From NCBI RefSeq assembly GCF_002021815.1, contig NZ_CP019952.1, positions 2,201,001 to 2,265,000 on the forward strand: a stretch of DNA of 64,000 nt, given 5' to 3'. This DNA is from Pseudomonas parafulva. Its GTDB lineage: Bacteria > Pseudomonadota > Gammaproteobacteria > Pseudomonadales > Pseudomonadaceae. Both the position numbers and the translations under genes were made by a program. Positions 44,111 to 53,834 of this stretch are shown piece after piece. Position 1 is the stretch's first letter, and each line of letters starts with the position of its first letter. Under the pieces are notes generated by a model, which was not told the origin of the DNA, made no database searches, and worked only from the letters and a program-made list of their open reading frames with translations.

Positions 44111-45501
44111 TTACTTGACCAAACCCGCAAGAGGACAATGCAACACCAACTTCGCCCCGCCTAACCGACTTTCACCAATCTCCAACCCAAACCCGTGCAA
44201 GTCCACGATCGCCGCCACGATGGACAAACCCAGGCCGAAGCCCGCATGCCGATGCCCCTCGTCACTGCGATAGAACCGCTTGAGCACAGCAGTACGCTCC
44301 TGTTCGGCAATGCAGGTCCCGTGTCCTCCACCGCCAGGTGCACGCCAGTGTCATCTTGGGAAGCTGTGATCTGCACCTGCCCACCTTCGGGCGTAAACTT
44401 GATGGCGTTGCCCACCAGGTTGGCCAGTGCTTCGAACAACAATTCGCGGTCGCCATGCAGCGGCGCCAGTTGCCCTGGTTGGTGCAAGGTCAACTGGATG
44501 CCACCGTCCTCCGCCAGTGGCAGGTAGAAATCGTGCAGTTCCACCAACAGGTCATGGGGGGCCAACTGCGTGAACCCTGCGCGGCGCTGGCGATCTTCCA
44601 GCTCGCTGATCCGCAACAGCCCGCGAAAGCGTGCCATCAGCGTATCGGTTTCACCAATGGCTTGATCCAGTGCCTCGGCCTGGGCGGTATCGGCATCGCT
44701 TTGCTGGCGTATGCGGTACAGCTGGGCGCGCAGCCGCGTCAGCGGCGTGCGCAGGTCATGGGCGATGTTGTCGCACACACCTTTTACCTCATGCATCAGG
44801 CGCTCGATGCGGTCGAGCATGGCGTTGACGATGTCCGCCAGCATGTCCAACTCATCGCGCCGTGCCGACAGCGGCAAGCGATGGGTAAGGTCGCCCGCCA
44901 CGATCAACTCGGCCTGAGCCTGTACCGCGCGGATGCGCTTGAGTGGCCGGCGCCTGAGCAGGTACCAACCTGCAAACCCCGGGATCAGCGTCAACGAAAT
45001 GCCCCATAGCAAGGCGTCGAGGATGATACGCGTGACAACGAACAACGAGCCGTTGTCCCGGAACAACACCAACCAGCGGCCATCCTGCACCTTGATCGCC
45101 ACCGCATCGCAGCTATGGCGCGGCATGTTCGGGTCGTCGGCGTTCAGGCAGCGCTTGAGCTCGTGGATCTTGCCGTCCAGCGCCAGCCCAGGGGGCAGGG
45201 CACGTACGCTGCCGCCCAGCGGGTTGAGTTGCGCGTCGAACAGGCCATAGGCATCGAAGCTGCGTTCTTCGAAGGCTTGGCTCGCAATCAGGGCGTCGTC
45301 CAGTTGCTTGCCGCTCATGTGCGCGAACAGGTGTTGGCGCTGCAGCATCGAATGACGGGTGAGTTTGTTCAGGTAGCTGGAAACCTCGAAGTACAGCACC
45401 CCCATTAGGATGCTGCTCCAGGCCACGAACAGGAAGCTGTAGAGCGCCAGCAGCCGGCTCGTGGAAGAACTCCAGCCCTTAGACGGGTTCAGCAATGGCA
45501 T
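44111..45501 (-). pseudogene. Sensor histidine kinase with a frameshift in the ATPase domain
   Basis: Expected length is 463 aa. An N-terminal helix, a periplasmic domain (about 40-150), a second helix, HAMP, a HisKA with DNIAHDLRTPLTRL and a HATPase follow in order. Reading breaks after VEDTGP: the zero frame runs on nonsensically, while the other frame continues IAEQERTAVLKRFYRSDEG and GFGLGLSIVAAIVDLHG to a TAA at 44111. One base is missing near 44313 (GGACCTGCATT where GGACCTGGCATT would fit). It is paired with the response regulator. Either it is a real mutation or a sequencing error. Confidence 0.85.
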
Positions 45502-46162
45502 ATAACCGGAGCCCCGTACGGTACGGATCAACGGCGACTGGCCAGGCAGGTCGATCTTCTTGCGCAGGCGGCCGATGTGCACGTCAATGAGGTTAGTGCC
45601 TGGATCGAAGTGATACCCCCAGACCTCCTCGAAGATCATCATCCGGGTAATCACTTGACCGCTGTGCCGCATCAGGTATTCCAGCAGTTTGTACTCGGTG
45701 GGCAGCAAATTGAGCGTGTGCTCGCCGCGTCGGGCTTCATGGGTGATGAGGTCCAGCTCCAGGTCGGCCACCTGCAGGCGAGTCTGCGTCATGGGCACAC
45801 TGTTTACGGCGTAGCAAGACTTCGACGCGCGCTGCCATCTCGTCCGAGGCGAACGGTTTGGTCAGGTAGTCGTCGCCGCCTGCACGCAGGCCTCGGACCC
45901 GTTCATCCACGTCTGACAGCGCACTGATCATCAGGATCGGCGTGGCGATCTTGAGATTGCGTAAAGTAGTAACAATGGTCAGCCCGTCCACCTCCGGCAG
46001 CATGCGATCAAGGGTAATCAGGTCATAGCCGCCGGCGATAGCCTTGGCCAGGCCCTCGCGACCATTGTCGGCCCAGTCAACGTCCAAGCCATGGCTGTTG
46101 AGTTCAGCGACGATTTCCTGGCCGGTGACGGCGTCGTCTTCGATGGTGAGTACGCGAGGCAT
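45502..46162 (-). pseudogene. OmpR-family response regulator with a frameshift between its domains
   Basis: The receiver (MPRVLTIEDDAVTGQEI, acceptor Asp in LITLDRMLPE, Lys in LTKPF) is complete to VEVLLRRK, after which the frame is lost. The DNA-binding half, starting MTQTRLQVADLELDLI, is open in another frame and contains the OmpR winged helix (LPTEYKLLEYLMRH, then VDVH-like LIDVHIGRLRKKID). One extra C near 45792 (GCCC before ATG) explains the break. The DNA-binding half also runs, without a stop, into the kinase gene. Both problems are absent from normal regulator/kinase pairs. Confidence 0.85.
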
Positions 46163-46355
46163 GCGGGATCCCGAACATCCAGATGAAAGCCTGATTGTGC
46201 CAAAGAACGGCCAGCAGGCGATTTAAGAATAATTCATCTGGCGCCTGTTGCATGGCCTTGCTTGTTTATCGGCATGGGCAGCACATGGGCAAGCAAGTGC
46301 GACTCGGCTGTGAGAGGATAGGCCGCATCACAGCCCAGGACCCGAACACAGCCTG

Positions 46356-47252
46356 ATGAAGACACCCAAGAGAATCGAACCCCTGATCGAGGATGGCCTG
46401 GTCGACGAGGTACTGAGGCCGTTGATGAGTGGCAAGGAGGCCGCCGTGTACGGTGGTGCGCTGTGGCAACCAGGTGCGCTGCGCCAAAGTGTACAAGGAA
46501 GCCAACAAGCGCAGTTTCCGCCAGGCGGCCGAGTATCAGGAAGGGCGCAAGGTGCGTAACAGCCGTCAGGCCCGGGCCATGGCCAAGGGCAGCAAGTACG
46601 GGCGCAAGGAAGCCGAGGATGCCTGGCAGAACGCCGAGGTGGCCGCGTTGTTCCGGCTGGCTGGGGCAGGCGTCAGGGTACCCAAGCCCTACGACTTCCA
46701 GGATGGCGTGCTGCTCATGGAGCTGGTAACCGATGCCAATGGCAATGCTGCGCCCCGGCTGAACGATGTTCACCTCGAGGCGGACCAGGCGCGGGATTAT
46801 ATCACGGGTTCGTGATCAGCCAGATCGTACTGATGCTCTGCTCAGGGCTCGTCCATGGCGACCTCTCGGAGTTCAACGTACTCCTGGGTCCGGACGGGCC
46901 GGTGATCATCGACTTGCCCCAGGCAGTGGACGCTGCGGCCAACAACCATGCGTTCAGCATGCTGCAGCGCGATGTGTCGAACATGGCGCATTATTTTGGA
47001 CGCTTTGCCCCTGAGCTGAAAGCCACCCGTTACGCGCAGGAAATGTGGGCCCTCTACGAAGCCGGCGAATTGCGCCCCGACAGCCCACTCACGGGGTTGT
47101 TCGCTGAAGATGAGCAGGCAGCGGACGTGGCCGGCGTCATGCGCGAGATCGACGCCGCCCGGCTGGACGATGCCCGCCGCCGCGAAGCGCGAGCCGAGGC
47201 CGAGCAAGGGCAACCGCAGGCTGAAGAGCCGACCCCGCCCTGGCTGCGCTGA
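46356..47252 (+). pseudogene. RIO-type serine protein kinase with two frameshifts
   Basis: Three frames together give one 297-aa RIO1-like kinase. Frame 1 holds MKTPKRIEPLIEDGLVDEVL, frame 2 the ATP-lysine region VRCAKVYKEANKRSF and PKPYDFQDGVLLMELV, frame 3 the catalytic loop VHGDLSEFNVLL and metal motif VIIDLPQAVD. The breaks are an extra G at 46452-46453 (TACGGTGGTG) and an extra AT at 46797-46802 (GATTATATCACGG). The total of three added bases keeps the 5' and 3' parts in the same frame, as expected if the true gene is intact. Confidence 0.85.
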
Positions 47253-47419
47253 CACAGCCAACCTACCGGTGCGCCCACCCCATACATCAGGCCGCGCCGG
47301 CCAGGTTTCGGCCTGCGCGACGGTCATTGCCTTTGACGCAAGACAATATCTCGTCATTTGGTCTTTCCGTGTCGCGGCTCGGGCTTAAGGTATACGCCGT
47401 TCATCTTTCTGGAGCTGTC

Positions 47420-48400
47420 ATGTCCACTCTTTTTCCGTCCGTCCGTCCCCGCCGTCTGCGCAAGAGCCAAGCGCTGCGCAGCGTCTTTCAGGAGACCGAG
47501 TTCCGCCTCGATGATCTGATCCTGCCGCCGATCTTCGTGGAGGAGGGTATCGATGACTTCGTGCCGATCAAGAGCATGCCTGGCGTCAATCGCATTTCCC
47601 GAGAAGCTGTTGGCGCGGGAAATCGAGCGGTACGCCCGTGCCGGCATCCGTTCGGTGATGACCTTTGGGGTCTCCCACCACCTGGACGCCGTGGGCAGCG
47701 ACACCTGGAATGAAAACGGCCTGGTCGCACGCATGTCGCGGATCTGCAAGGATGCAGTGCCGGAAATGGTCGTGATGTCCGACACCTGCTTCTGCGAATA
47801 CACCAGCCACGGCCACTGCGGCGTGCTGCATGACCACGGCGTGGACAACGACGCCACCTTGGCCAACCTCGGCAAGCAGGCCGTGATCGCCGCAGCGGCA
47901 GGTGCGGATTTCATCGCGCCTTCGGCGGCCATGGACGGGCAGGTTCAGGCGATACGCAGCGCGTTGGACGGCGCGGGCTTCCATGACACGGCGATCATGG
48001 CCTATTCCACCAAGTTCGCCTCTTCGTTGTATGGGCCTTTCCGCGAAGCGGGCGGTACGGCGCTCAAGGGCGACCGCAAGAGCTACCAGATGAACCCCAT
48101 GAACCGCCGCGAGGCGGTGCGCGAATCACTGCTCGATGAGCAGGAAGGCGCCGACGTGCTCATGGTCAAGCCGGCCGGTGCCTATCTGGACGTGATTGCC
48201 GACATCCGTAACGCCTCGCGCCTGCCATTGGCGGCGGCCTACCAGGTCAGCGGCGAGTACGCATGATCAAGTTCGGTGGACTGGCTGGCGCCATCGATGA
48301 GGGCCGCGTCATGCGCGAGAGCATCGGGGCGATCAAGCGTGCGGGCGCCGACTTGATCCTGACCTACTTCGCCATGGACCTGGCGCTGGAAGGTATTTGA
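47420..48400 (+). pseudogene. hemB: Delta-aminolevulinic acid dehydratase (zinc-type) with two frameshifts
   Basis: The complete protein would be 326 aa: the porphobilinogen synthase of heme synthesis. Both active-site lysines ([25 protein letters not shown]) and the zinc cysteines ([15 protein letters not shown]) are seen. A spare T at 47595-47597 (CATTTCCC) breaks the frame after GVNRI, and a missing C near 48262 (GAGTACGCATGATC) breaks it again after VSGEYA; together they cancel. The cysteine-rich metal site is the enterobacterial type, unlike the magnesium-type enzyme known from P. aeruginosa, so a second hemB may exist elsewhere. Confidence 0.9.
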
Positions 48401-48406
48401 AAACGC

Positions 48407-48439
48407 GGTTGCTGGGGCTGCGCAGCCGCCCCAGCAACC
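48407..48439 (+). terminator. Long GC-rich hairpin after hemB
   Basis: A 12-bp perfect stem GGTTGCTGGGGC/GCCCCAGCAACC encloses a 9-nt loop. No T-run follows. The loop side contains the REP-like core GCTGCGCAGCC, so it may be a REP used as a transcript end. Confidence 0.6.
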
Positions 48440-48560
48440 CAGTGCCTCAAGGCTCGCATCCCGCCTTGTGCCTGCTTTCACAAAAAAACGCTAAGCGCTG
48501 AATTATTTAGTGTCCCTTTGTATCTGATCCCTTAGAGCAGTCACCGTCAGGGATAAATAA

Positions 48561-50063
48561 ATGAAATCTCGCAAAAAAAGGGTTCAGCCGATTGGCCTGA
48601 AGGACATCACCATCGTCGACGACGCCAAGATGCGCAAGGCCATTACCGCCGCTGCGCTGGGCAACGCGATGGAGTGGTTCGACTTCGGCGTCTATGGCTT
48701 CGTCGCCTATGCCCTGGGCAAAGTGTTCTTCCCCAATGCCGACCCCAGCGTTCAAATGATTGCCGCGCTGGCCACCTTCTCCGTGCCGTTCCTGATCCGA
48801 CCACTGGGTGGGTTGTTCTTCGGCGCGCTCGGCGACCGCTTCGGGCGACAGAAGATTCTCGCCGCCACCATCGTCATCATGTCCTTGAGCACATTCGCCA
48901 TTGGCCTGATACCGTCCTATGACAGTATCGGCATATGGGCACCGATCCTGCTGTTGCTGGCCAAGATGGCCCAGGGCTTCTCGGTAGGCGGTGAGTACAC
49001 CGGCGCGTCGATCTTCGTGGCCGAGTATGCACCTGATCGCAAGCGTGGTTTCCTGGGCAGCTGGTTGGACTTTGGCTCCATCGCCGGCTTCGTCCTGGGC
49101 GCCGGCGTGGTGGTGATGATCTCCACCGTGATGGGTGAAGAGAAATTCCTTGAATGGGGCTGGCGCCTGCCGTTCTTCCTGGCTTTGCCGCTGGGTATGA
49201 TTGGTCTGTACTTGCGTCACGCGCTGGAGGAGACCCCAGCCTTCCAGCAGCATGTGGACAAACTGGAGCAAGGTGACCGTGAAGGCCTGGCTTCCGGGCC
49301 GAAGGTGTCGTTCAAGGAAGTGGCGACCAAGCACTGGCGTAGCCTGATCACCTGCATCGGCGTGGTGATCGCGACCAACGTCACGTACTACATGCTGCTC
49401 ACCTACATGCCCAGCTACCTGTCCCACAACCTGCATTACAGCGAAGATCATGGTGTACTGATCATCATCGCGATCATGGTGGGCATGCTGTTCGTGCAGC
49501 CGATAATCGGTCTTCTGAGCGACAAGTTCGGCCGTCGCCCCTTCATCATCCTGGGTAGCGTCGGCCTTTTTGCGGCGGCAATTCCTGCCTTCATGCTGAT
49601 CAACAGCGGTGTGCTGGGCTTGATCTTCGCCGGCCTGCTGCTGATGGCCGTGCTGCTGAACTTCTTCATTGGCGTGATGGCATCGACCCTGCCAGCGATG
49701 TTCCCGACGCATATCCGCTACAGCGCCTTGGCCAGTGCCTTCAACATTTCGGTGCTGATTGCAGGCCTTACCCCGACTCTGGCCGCCTGGCTGGTGGAAA
49801 GCTCCGGCAACCTGTACATGCCCGCCTACTACCTGATGGTGATTGCCGTGATTGGTTTCATCACTGGGGTGACCATGAAAGAAACGGCCAACAAGCCGTT
49901 GCGTGGCGCGGCGCCAGCAGCGTCTGACATCGACGAGGCTCGCGAGCTGCTTCAGGAGCACCACGACAATATCGAGCAGAAGATCGAAGACATCGATACC
50001 CAGATCGCTGAATTGGAAGCCAAGCGCAAGCTGCTGGTGCAGCAGCATCCACGTATCGATTGA
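48561..50063 (+). CDS. proP: ProP-type proline/glycine betaine:H+ symporter
   Basis: This is a 500-aa, 12-helix MFS permease, the same length as E. coli ProP. It shows GNAMEWFDFGVYGFVAYALG, the metabolite:H+ symporter loop GDRFGRQKIL, QGFSVGGEYTGAS and the second-half DKFGRRPFII. The C-terminus (about 450-500) is a heptad coiled coil (ELLQEHHDNIEQKIEDIDTQ), which tunes osmotic activation in ProP. It imports osmoprotectants under hyperosmotic stress. It begins 160 bp after the hemB hairpin and ends 1 bp from the convergent DUF1275 gene. Confidence 0.94.
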   Translation: MKSRKKRVQPIGLKDITIVDDAKMRKAITAAALGNAMEWFDFGVYGFVAYALGKVFFPNADPSVQMIAALATFSVPFLIRPLGGLFFGALGDRFGRQKILAATIVIMSLSTFAIGLIPSYDSIGIWAPILLLLAKMAQGFSVGGEYTGASIFVAEYAPDRKRGFLGSWLDFGSIAGFVLGAGVVVMISTVMGEEKFLEWGWRLPFFLALPLGMIGLYLRHALEETPAFQQHVDKLEQGDREGLASGPKVSFKEVATKHWRSLITCIGVVIATNVTYYMLLTYMPSYLSHNLHYSEDHGVLIIIAIMVGMLFVQPIIGLLSDKFGRRPFIILGSVGLFAAAIPAFMLINSGVLGLIFAGLLLMAVLLNFFIGVMASTLPAMFPTHIRYSALASAFNISVLIAGLTPTLAAWLVESSGNLYMPAYYLMVIAVIGFITGVTMKETANKPLRGAAPAASDIDEARELLQEHHDNIEQKIEDIDTQIAELEAKRKLLVQQHPRID

Positions 50064-50765
50064 TCAGCGGGGCATGTAGCGTCGCTGCCAGGCACGAGGG
50101 ATGAACAGCGACACCAGGGTCAGCAGGCAGGTCAGCACACAACTGCCGACCATAGCCTGCAGCCCTAGGTGTTTCTGCAACCAAGCGCCACATGCTGCTC
50201 CCAGCAGCATGCCCAGCCAAGGCACCAGTTGCACCCGCCAGCCATGGCGGCGAGCGCCCAGCATCCAGTGGCCCAGGCCACGGCCAAATCGCGAAAGGGC
50301 ACCGGTAACATAGGTCAGGCCAATCGGCAGACCGTTGACCTGCTCAACCACGGCATTGATCATCCCCATCGCCAGTGTGGCGGCCAACAAGAGTATTGAG
50401 GTATCCGGCGCTGGCAGCATCCCCGCAAACCCAAGCAGCACCGCTACCACCAGCAGTACGGGCCAGGCACGGCGCCGGCACTTGTGCGCCAGCACCACAC
50501 CCAAGGTATTGCCAGCCACGAAGCCCAGCAGCGCGCCTGCCAGGCGCAGGATCATCGGGCCATCGACGTCGTTGATGGCGACGGCAAGGCGCGTGGTGTT
50601 GCCGCTCATGAACGAGACGAAATCGCCCAAGGCCAACAAACCGATGGCATCGGTCATCCCTGCCAGTACCGACAGGCCGGCCACCAGACCGAGCCCTACG
50701 CGGCCTCGTAACCGGTGGACACGACGGCGCCTGGAACTAGGTGTGGCTGCGGCGGCAGGTAGCAT
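50064..50765 (-). CDS. YoaK/DUF1275 family membrane protein
   Basis: This is a 233-aa integral membrane protein with six to seven hydrophobic segments. The DUF1275 signature is visible: AGMTDAIGLLALGDFVSFMSGNTT split over helices 1-2, then GLPIGLTYVTGALSRFGRGL. The N-terminus is short and arginine-rich (RRRRVHRLRGR). The function is unknown. The stop abuts the proP stop, tail to tail. The RibE gene lies 15 bp upstream on the same strand. Confidence 0.88.
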   Translation of the reverse strand: MLPAAAATPSSRRRRVHRLRGRVGLGLVAGLSVLAGMTDAIGLLALGDFVSFMSGNTTRLAVAINDVDGPMILRLAGALLGFVAGNTLGVVLAHKCRRRAWPVLLVVAVLLGFAGMLPAPDTSILLLAATLAMGMINAVVEQVNGLPIGLTYVTGALSRFGRGLGHWMLGARRHGWRVQLVPWLGMLLGAACGAWLQKHLGLQAMVGSCVLTCLLTLVSLFIPRAWQRRYMPR

Positions 50766-50780
50766 GTGCAGTCCTCGGGT

Positions 50781-51404
50781 CTACCGTTGCTCGCGGGCCA
50801 GGGTATTGCGAATGGTGCGCTCCACGACATCGACCAGCACCATGGTGTGGTGGTCGACTTCGATATTGAGCAAGTCGCCTTCCTGATAACGGGTAAACGT
50901 GGTCTGGCGCAGGGTTTCTGGAATGAGGTTGACAGTGACCACGTTGTCCTCGATGTCGGCGACGGTGAGGCTGCAGCCATTGACGCCAATGAAGCCGCGG
51001 GCAAAGACGTACTTGGCCCATTCAGGCGGCATGCGGAACTTGATGTATGCACCGGTGGCAGCGATGGAGATGTCTACGATGTCTGCAGTGGTGGCGATGT
51101 GGCCAGCCATGAGGTGGCCGCCCACCTCTGCGTTCATTTTCGCCGAACGCTCGATGTTCACTCCTTGGCCGGCCTGCAAACAACGCAGGTTAGTGCGCTC
51201 CAGCGTTGCCGTCATGGCGTCGAAGCGAACGTGTGTGCCTTCGATCTCGGTGACCGACAGGCAGGTCCCTTCAACGCTGACACTGGCACCGATCTTCAGA
51301 TCGTCGAGCAGTGCCGGGGTGAGGTCGATGGTGAACTGGTTGTGGCCAGGGTGACGGGCTACATCAAGCAGAGGGCGGACGGCCTGGACGATGCCGGTGT
51401 ACAT
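50781..51404 (-). CDS. ribE: Riboflavin synthase alpha chain
   Basis: This is a 207-aa protein with two lumazine-binding barrels. The first begins MYTGIVQAV and contains SVSVEGTCLSVT; the second has GGHLMAGHIA and GVNGCSLTVADIE, the usual internal repeat. It dismutates two 6,7-dimethyl-8-ribityllumazine molecules to riboflavin. The start at 51404 is the family MYTGIVQ; the six extra upstream codons are not conserved. No other rib gene or FMN riboswitch is nearby, so it is a detached copy. A paralogue in the main rib cluster is likely but outside this window. Confidence 0.92.
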   Translation of the reverse strand: MYTGIVQAVRPLLDVARHPGHNQFTIDLTPALLDDLKIGASVSVEGTCLSVTEIEGTHVRFDAMTATLERTNLRCLQAGQGVNIERSAKMNAEVGGHLMAGHIATTADIVDISIAATGAYIKFRMPPEWAKYVFARGFIGVNGCSLTVADIEDNVVTVNLIPETLRQTTFTRYQEGDLLNIEVDHHTMVLVDVVERTIRNTLAREQR

Positions 51405-51480
51405 TGCGTTGCTCCTGGGCACGGGTAAGTTGACTTGCGCAAACTATGCCCAGGCGCCCGCAAATGCAAGTCACCGCACC

Positions 51481-53547
51481 TCAGACGTGACCACTGCTGT
51501 TGACGATGCGCAGGCACAACGCCTCATAGGGGTCCAGATTAACCATCAAGCGTCCGTCCTCGGTCAAATCGCCCTCGACCGTTTCGTTGATCATGTCCAC
51601 CACAGGGCCTGGCGTGAAACCGGTCAGTTGCAGCTCCTCACTGATTTCGTCCTGGCTGAAGTTCAGGGCGGTTATCTGGATACCGCGCCCTGCAGGCAGT
51701 TCATGCACCATCACCAGCAGGCCAGGCGAGGTCACGTCGGGCACCAGCAGTTGCCGGCTAGTGGCGATGCCATATGCCTGGCGAACCGCGAGCAGCTTTT
51801 TGACCTTGCTGGCGAACGAGTCACTGCGCTCGAGTTGTTCATCAAGGCTGCCGTACAAGGCACGGGCACGCGGCATACCGCGCACTGAGGCCTGGGCCTC
51901 TGGGTCCAGACCTGCCAGATCATAACCGCCGCGGTGGATCCAACGTGTGTCGCCGTCGGTCATCCGCTCAGCCACCGCTTCGGCAGGCAAGGGCAGGGCA
52001 CCCACCAGGTCCCAACCGGATATGGCCACCACACCAGGCTGCATGGCGTTGTACATCACCAGCAGCAGATGCAGCTTCTGAATCGATTCAACTTGCTCGG
52101 AGGTGATGTCATCAAGCTCCCGGATACCCAAGGCAGCGGTGATCAAGCTGGCCGTGGTGCAAGAGATGCCATTGGTGACGAACCGCAGGTTGTAAGGTGC
52201 ATGCTCACCGGACAGGCGCTCGTAGATCTCCTCCCGGATATGCTCGCGCAAGATGCTGCCGGGCAAGGTCTGGCCCTTGTACAGGTACATGTCATGCGCA
52301 TGCAGGGTCCAGAAATGCACCAGCTCGACCGTCAACTCATCATGGTTTTGCAACGCATGAATCAGCGAGGCTGGGTCGATGCCGAAGGCGTGCATTTCCT
52401 TGAACATCAAGCGCAGGAATTCGGTATCGCCGGTCAGTAGCGCGTGCTGATAGGCCGGTCGGGTAATGAAGTCGTAGGACAGGTCGGCCCCGCCGCTGGA
52501 CATCTGGGCGATGTCATCGAGGGTGAGGTTCAGCTCCTGGAAGCTGAACCCCCCTGCCTTGCGGATCATGCCACCGATCAACTGGTTACCGACCAGCGAC
52601 AAGGGGTGGCTTTCCGACCAGGCGGTGCCGCTGGCGCGTGTTTCGACACCCAGGAAACCATTGGCATCCAGGCGCAAACCACGTGCGCCCAGGCAGTCCA
52701 GGGCATGCAGGGCATCGCCTATGATCATCTGCTGCGCCGTGAAGGTCGGGTCGAGCCAGTTCAGGGAGGGTTGACCGTCCTTGAAATAATGCAGGTAAAC
52801 CCATCGGCGGGTCTTGCCATCCACGCCCGTGATCGGTGCCGTGGCACTCCAGTCGGTCTCCTTGACGCCCGGCTCGAAGAAGATCACCCGTTGCAGCTGA
52901 CCGACGATGTAGTGGCGTGCCTTGAGCTCGTCGCACTGAGCGGGGAGCAGGTTGACCGAATCGCGGCCTTCGGGCACGTCAGGAAGCAGCCCCCAATCCT
53001 CTTCACGGATCTCGACCATGTGGTAGAGGCCTGGGTAGGGCGCCAGCCCCAGCTCGGCCAGGCGGAAATCGGCGCCTTTGCCGGTGTGCGACGGGATCAG
53101 GTCATCGATGGTGACGGCATTGTGGGCGGCGGCCATGCGGCTCATCTGCACCAATTCCTGCTCGGTACCGTAGAGCGGGTCGATGTCGAAGCTGATCCGG
53201 TCGAAGTTGCCGTCCACGCTCGGCGTAAGCTCGCGCCCGCTGATACCGCCGGAACGCTTGATTGGCCCGGTGTGGACACCTTGAATACCAATTTCTGACA
53301 GGCGCTTCCATAGCGCTTCATGGGCCAAAGCGCCCAGCACCGAGCAACCGTCGGGCGCGATGATCGCATCGGGGTAGACCGTCAGCCAGACCGAAGCGAT
53401 TTCCGTCGCACGGCGCGGCTGGGCCAGGGCGTAGGGCTGTTGCCACAGTCGCGCTTGCCCGGAATACAGGCTGGCCCGCTCCTGGGATGCCTTCAGCATG
53501 GAGCGTTCTTCAAGCCACTTGACGTATGACGGGTCGGGTTGGGTCAT
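51481..53547 (-). CDS. treS: Maltose alpha-D-glucosyltransferase/trehalose synthase TreS
   Basis: This is a 688-aa GH13 enzyme of the Pseudomonas TreS type, which interconverts maltose and trehalose. It has the GH13 nucleophile region [10 protein letters not shown], general acid in FQELN, NHDE near residue 396, and [15 protein letters not shown]. It lacks a maltokinase fusion. The N-terminus [20 protein letters not shown] matches P. stutzeri-like TreS. It stands alone, without treY, treZ, glgE or maltokinase in the window. Its role is probably osmoprotection; proP lies nearby, but on the other strand and separately. Confidence 0.92.
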   Translation of the reverse strand: MTQPDPSYVKWLEERSMLKASQERASLYSGQARLWQQPYALAQPRRATEIASVWLTVYPDAIIAPDGCSVLGALAHEALWKRLSEIGIQGVHTGPIKRSGGISGRELTPSVDGNFDRISFDIDPLYGTEQELVQMSRMAAAHNAVTIDDLIPSHTGKGADFRLAELGLAPYPGLYHMVEIREEDWGLLPDVPEGRDSVNLLPAQCDELKARHYIVGQLQRVIFFEPGVKETDWSATAPITGVDGKTRRWVYLHYFKDGQPSLNWLDPTFTAQQMIIGDALHALDCLGARGLRLDANGFLGVETRASGTAWSESHPLSLVGNQLIGGMIRKAGGFSFQELNLTLDDIAQMSSGGADLSYDFITRPAYQHALLTGDTEFLRLMFKEMHAFGIDPASLIHALQNHDELTVELVHFWTLHAHDMYLYKGQTLPGSILREHIREEIYERLSGEHAPYNLRFVTNGISCTTASLITAALGIRELDDITSEQVESIQKLHLLLVMYNAMQPGVVAISGWDLVGALPLPAEAVAERMTDGDTRWIHRGGYDLAGLDPEAQASVRGMPRARALYGSLDEQLERSDSFASKVKKLLAVRQAYGIATSRQLLVPDVTSPGLLVMVHELPAGRGIQITALNFSQDEISEELQLTGFTPGPVVDMINETVEGDLTEDGRLMVNLDPYEALCLRIVNSSGHV

Positions 53548-53609
53548 CTCGCGTCCTCTTTGCGTGTCGGCACCGGCTCAGGTTATGACGGCAGGGCACG
53601 CGGAACGTT

Positions 53610-53798
53610 CGGCTCAACACGTAGTGCTGTTCACTTAAGATCGTTGGGGCCGTTTCACGGCCCATCGCGGCACAAGGCCGCTTCCACACTGTCCTGTGAG
53701 CCCTTTGACTCAAGCGTCACGCAGTCAGGGTGGGAGCGGCCTAGTGCCGCGATGGGTCGCGAAGCGGCCCTAAGTGAACAGCATTACGGCTCAACACG
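53610..53798. repeat. 165-bp palindromic REP-pair element (copy A) with flanking direct repeats
   Basis: The element spans 53622-53786. Its ends are inverted repeats (TAGTGCTGTTCACTTA at the left; TAAGTGAACAGCATTA at the right, 15 of 16 matching). Inside are two inverted REP-like units around ATCGCGGCACAAGGCCGC and GCGGCCTAGTGCCGCGAT. A 12-bp direct repeat CGGCTCAACACG lies at 53610-53621 and 53787-53798. It lies between treS and the DUF4130 gene. A homologous copy lies at 62434-62598. Confidence 0.8.
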
Positions 53799-53834
53799 GG
53801 GTTTGTGGCAGGCGCGCTTTTCGGGCTCCGGCAG

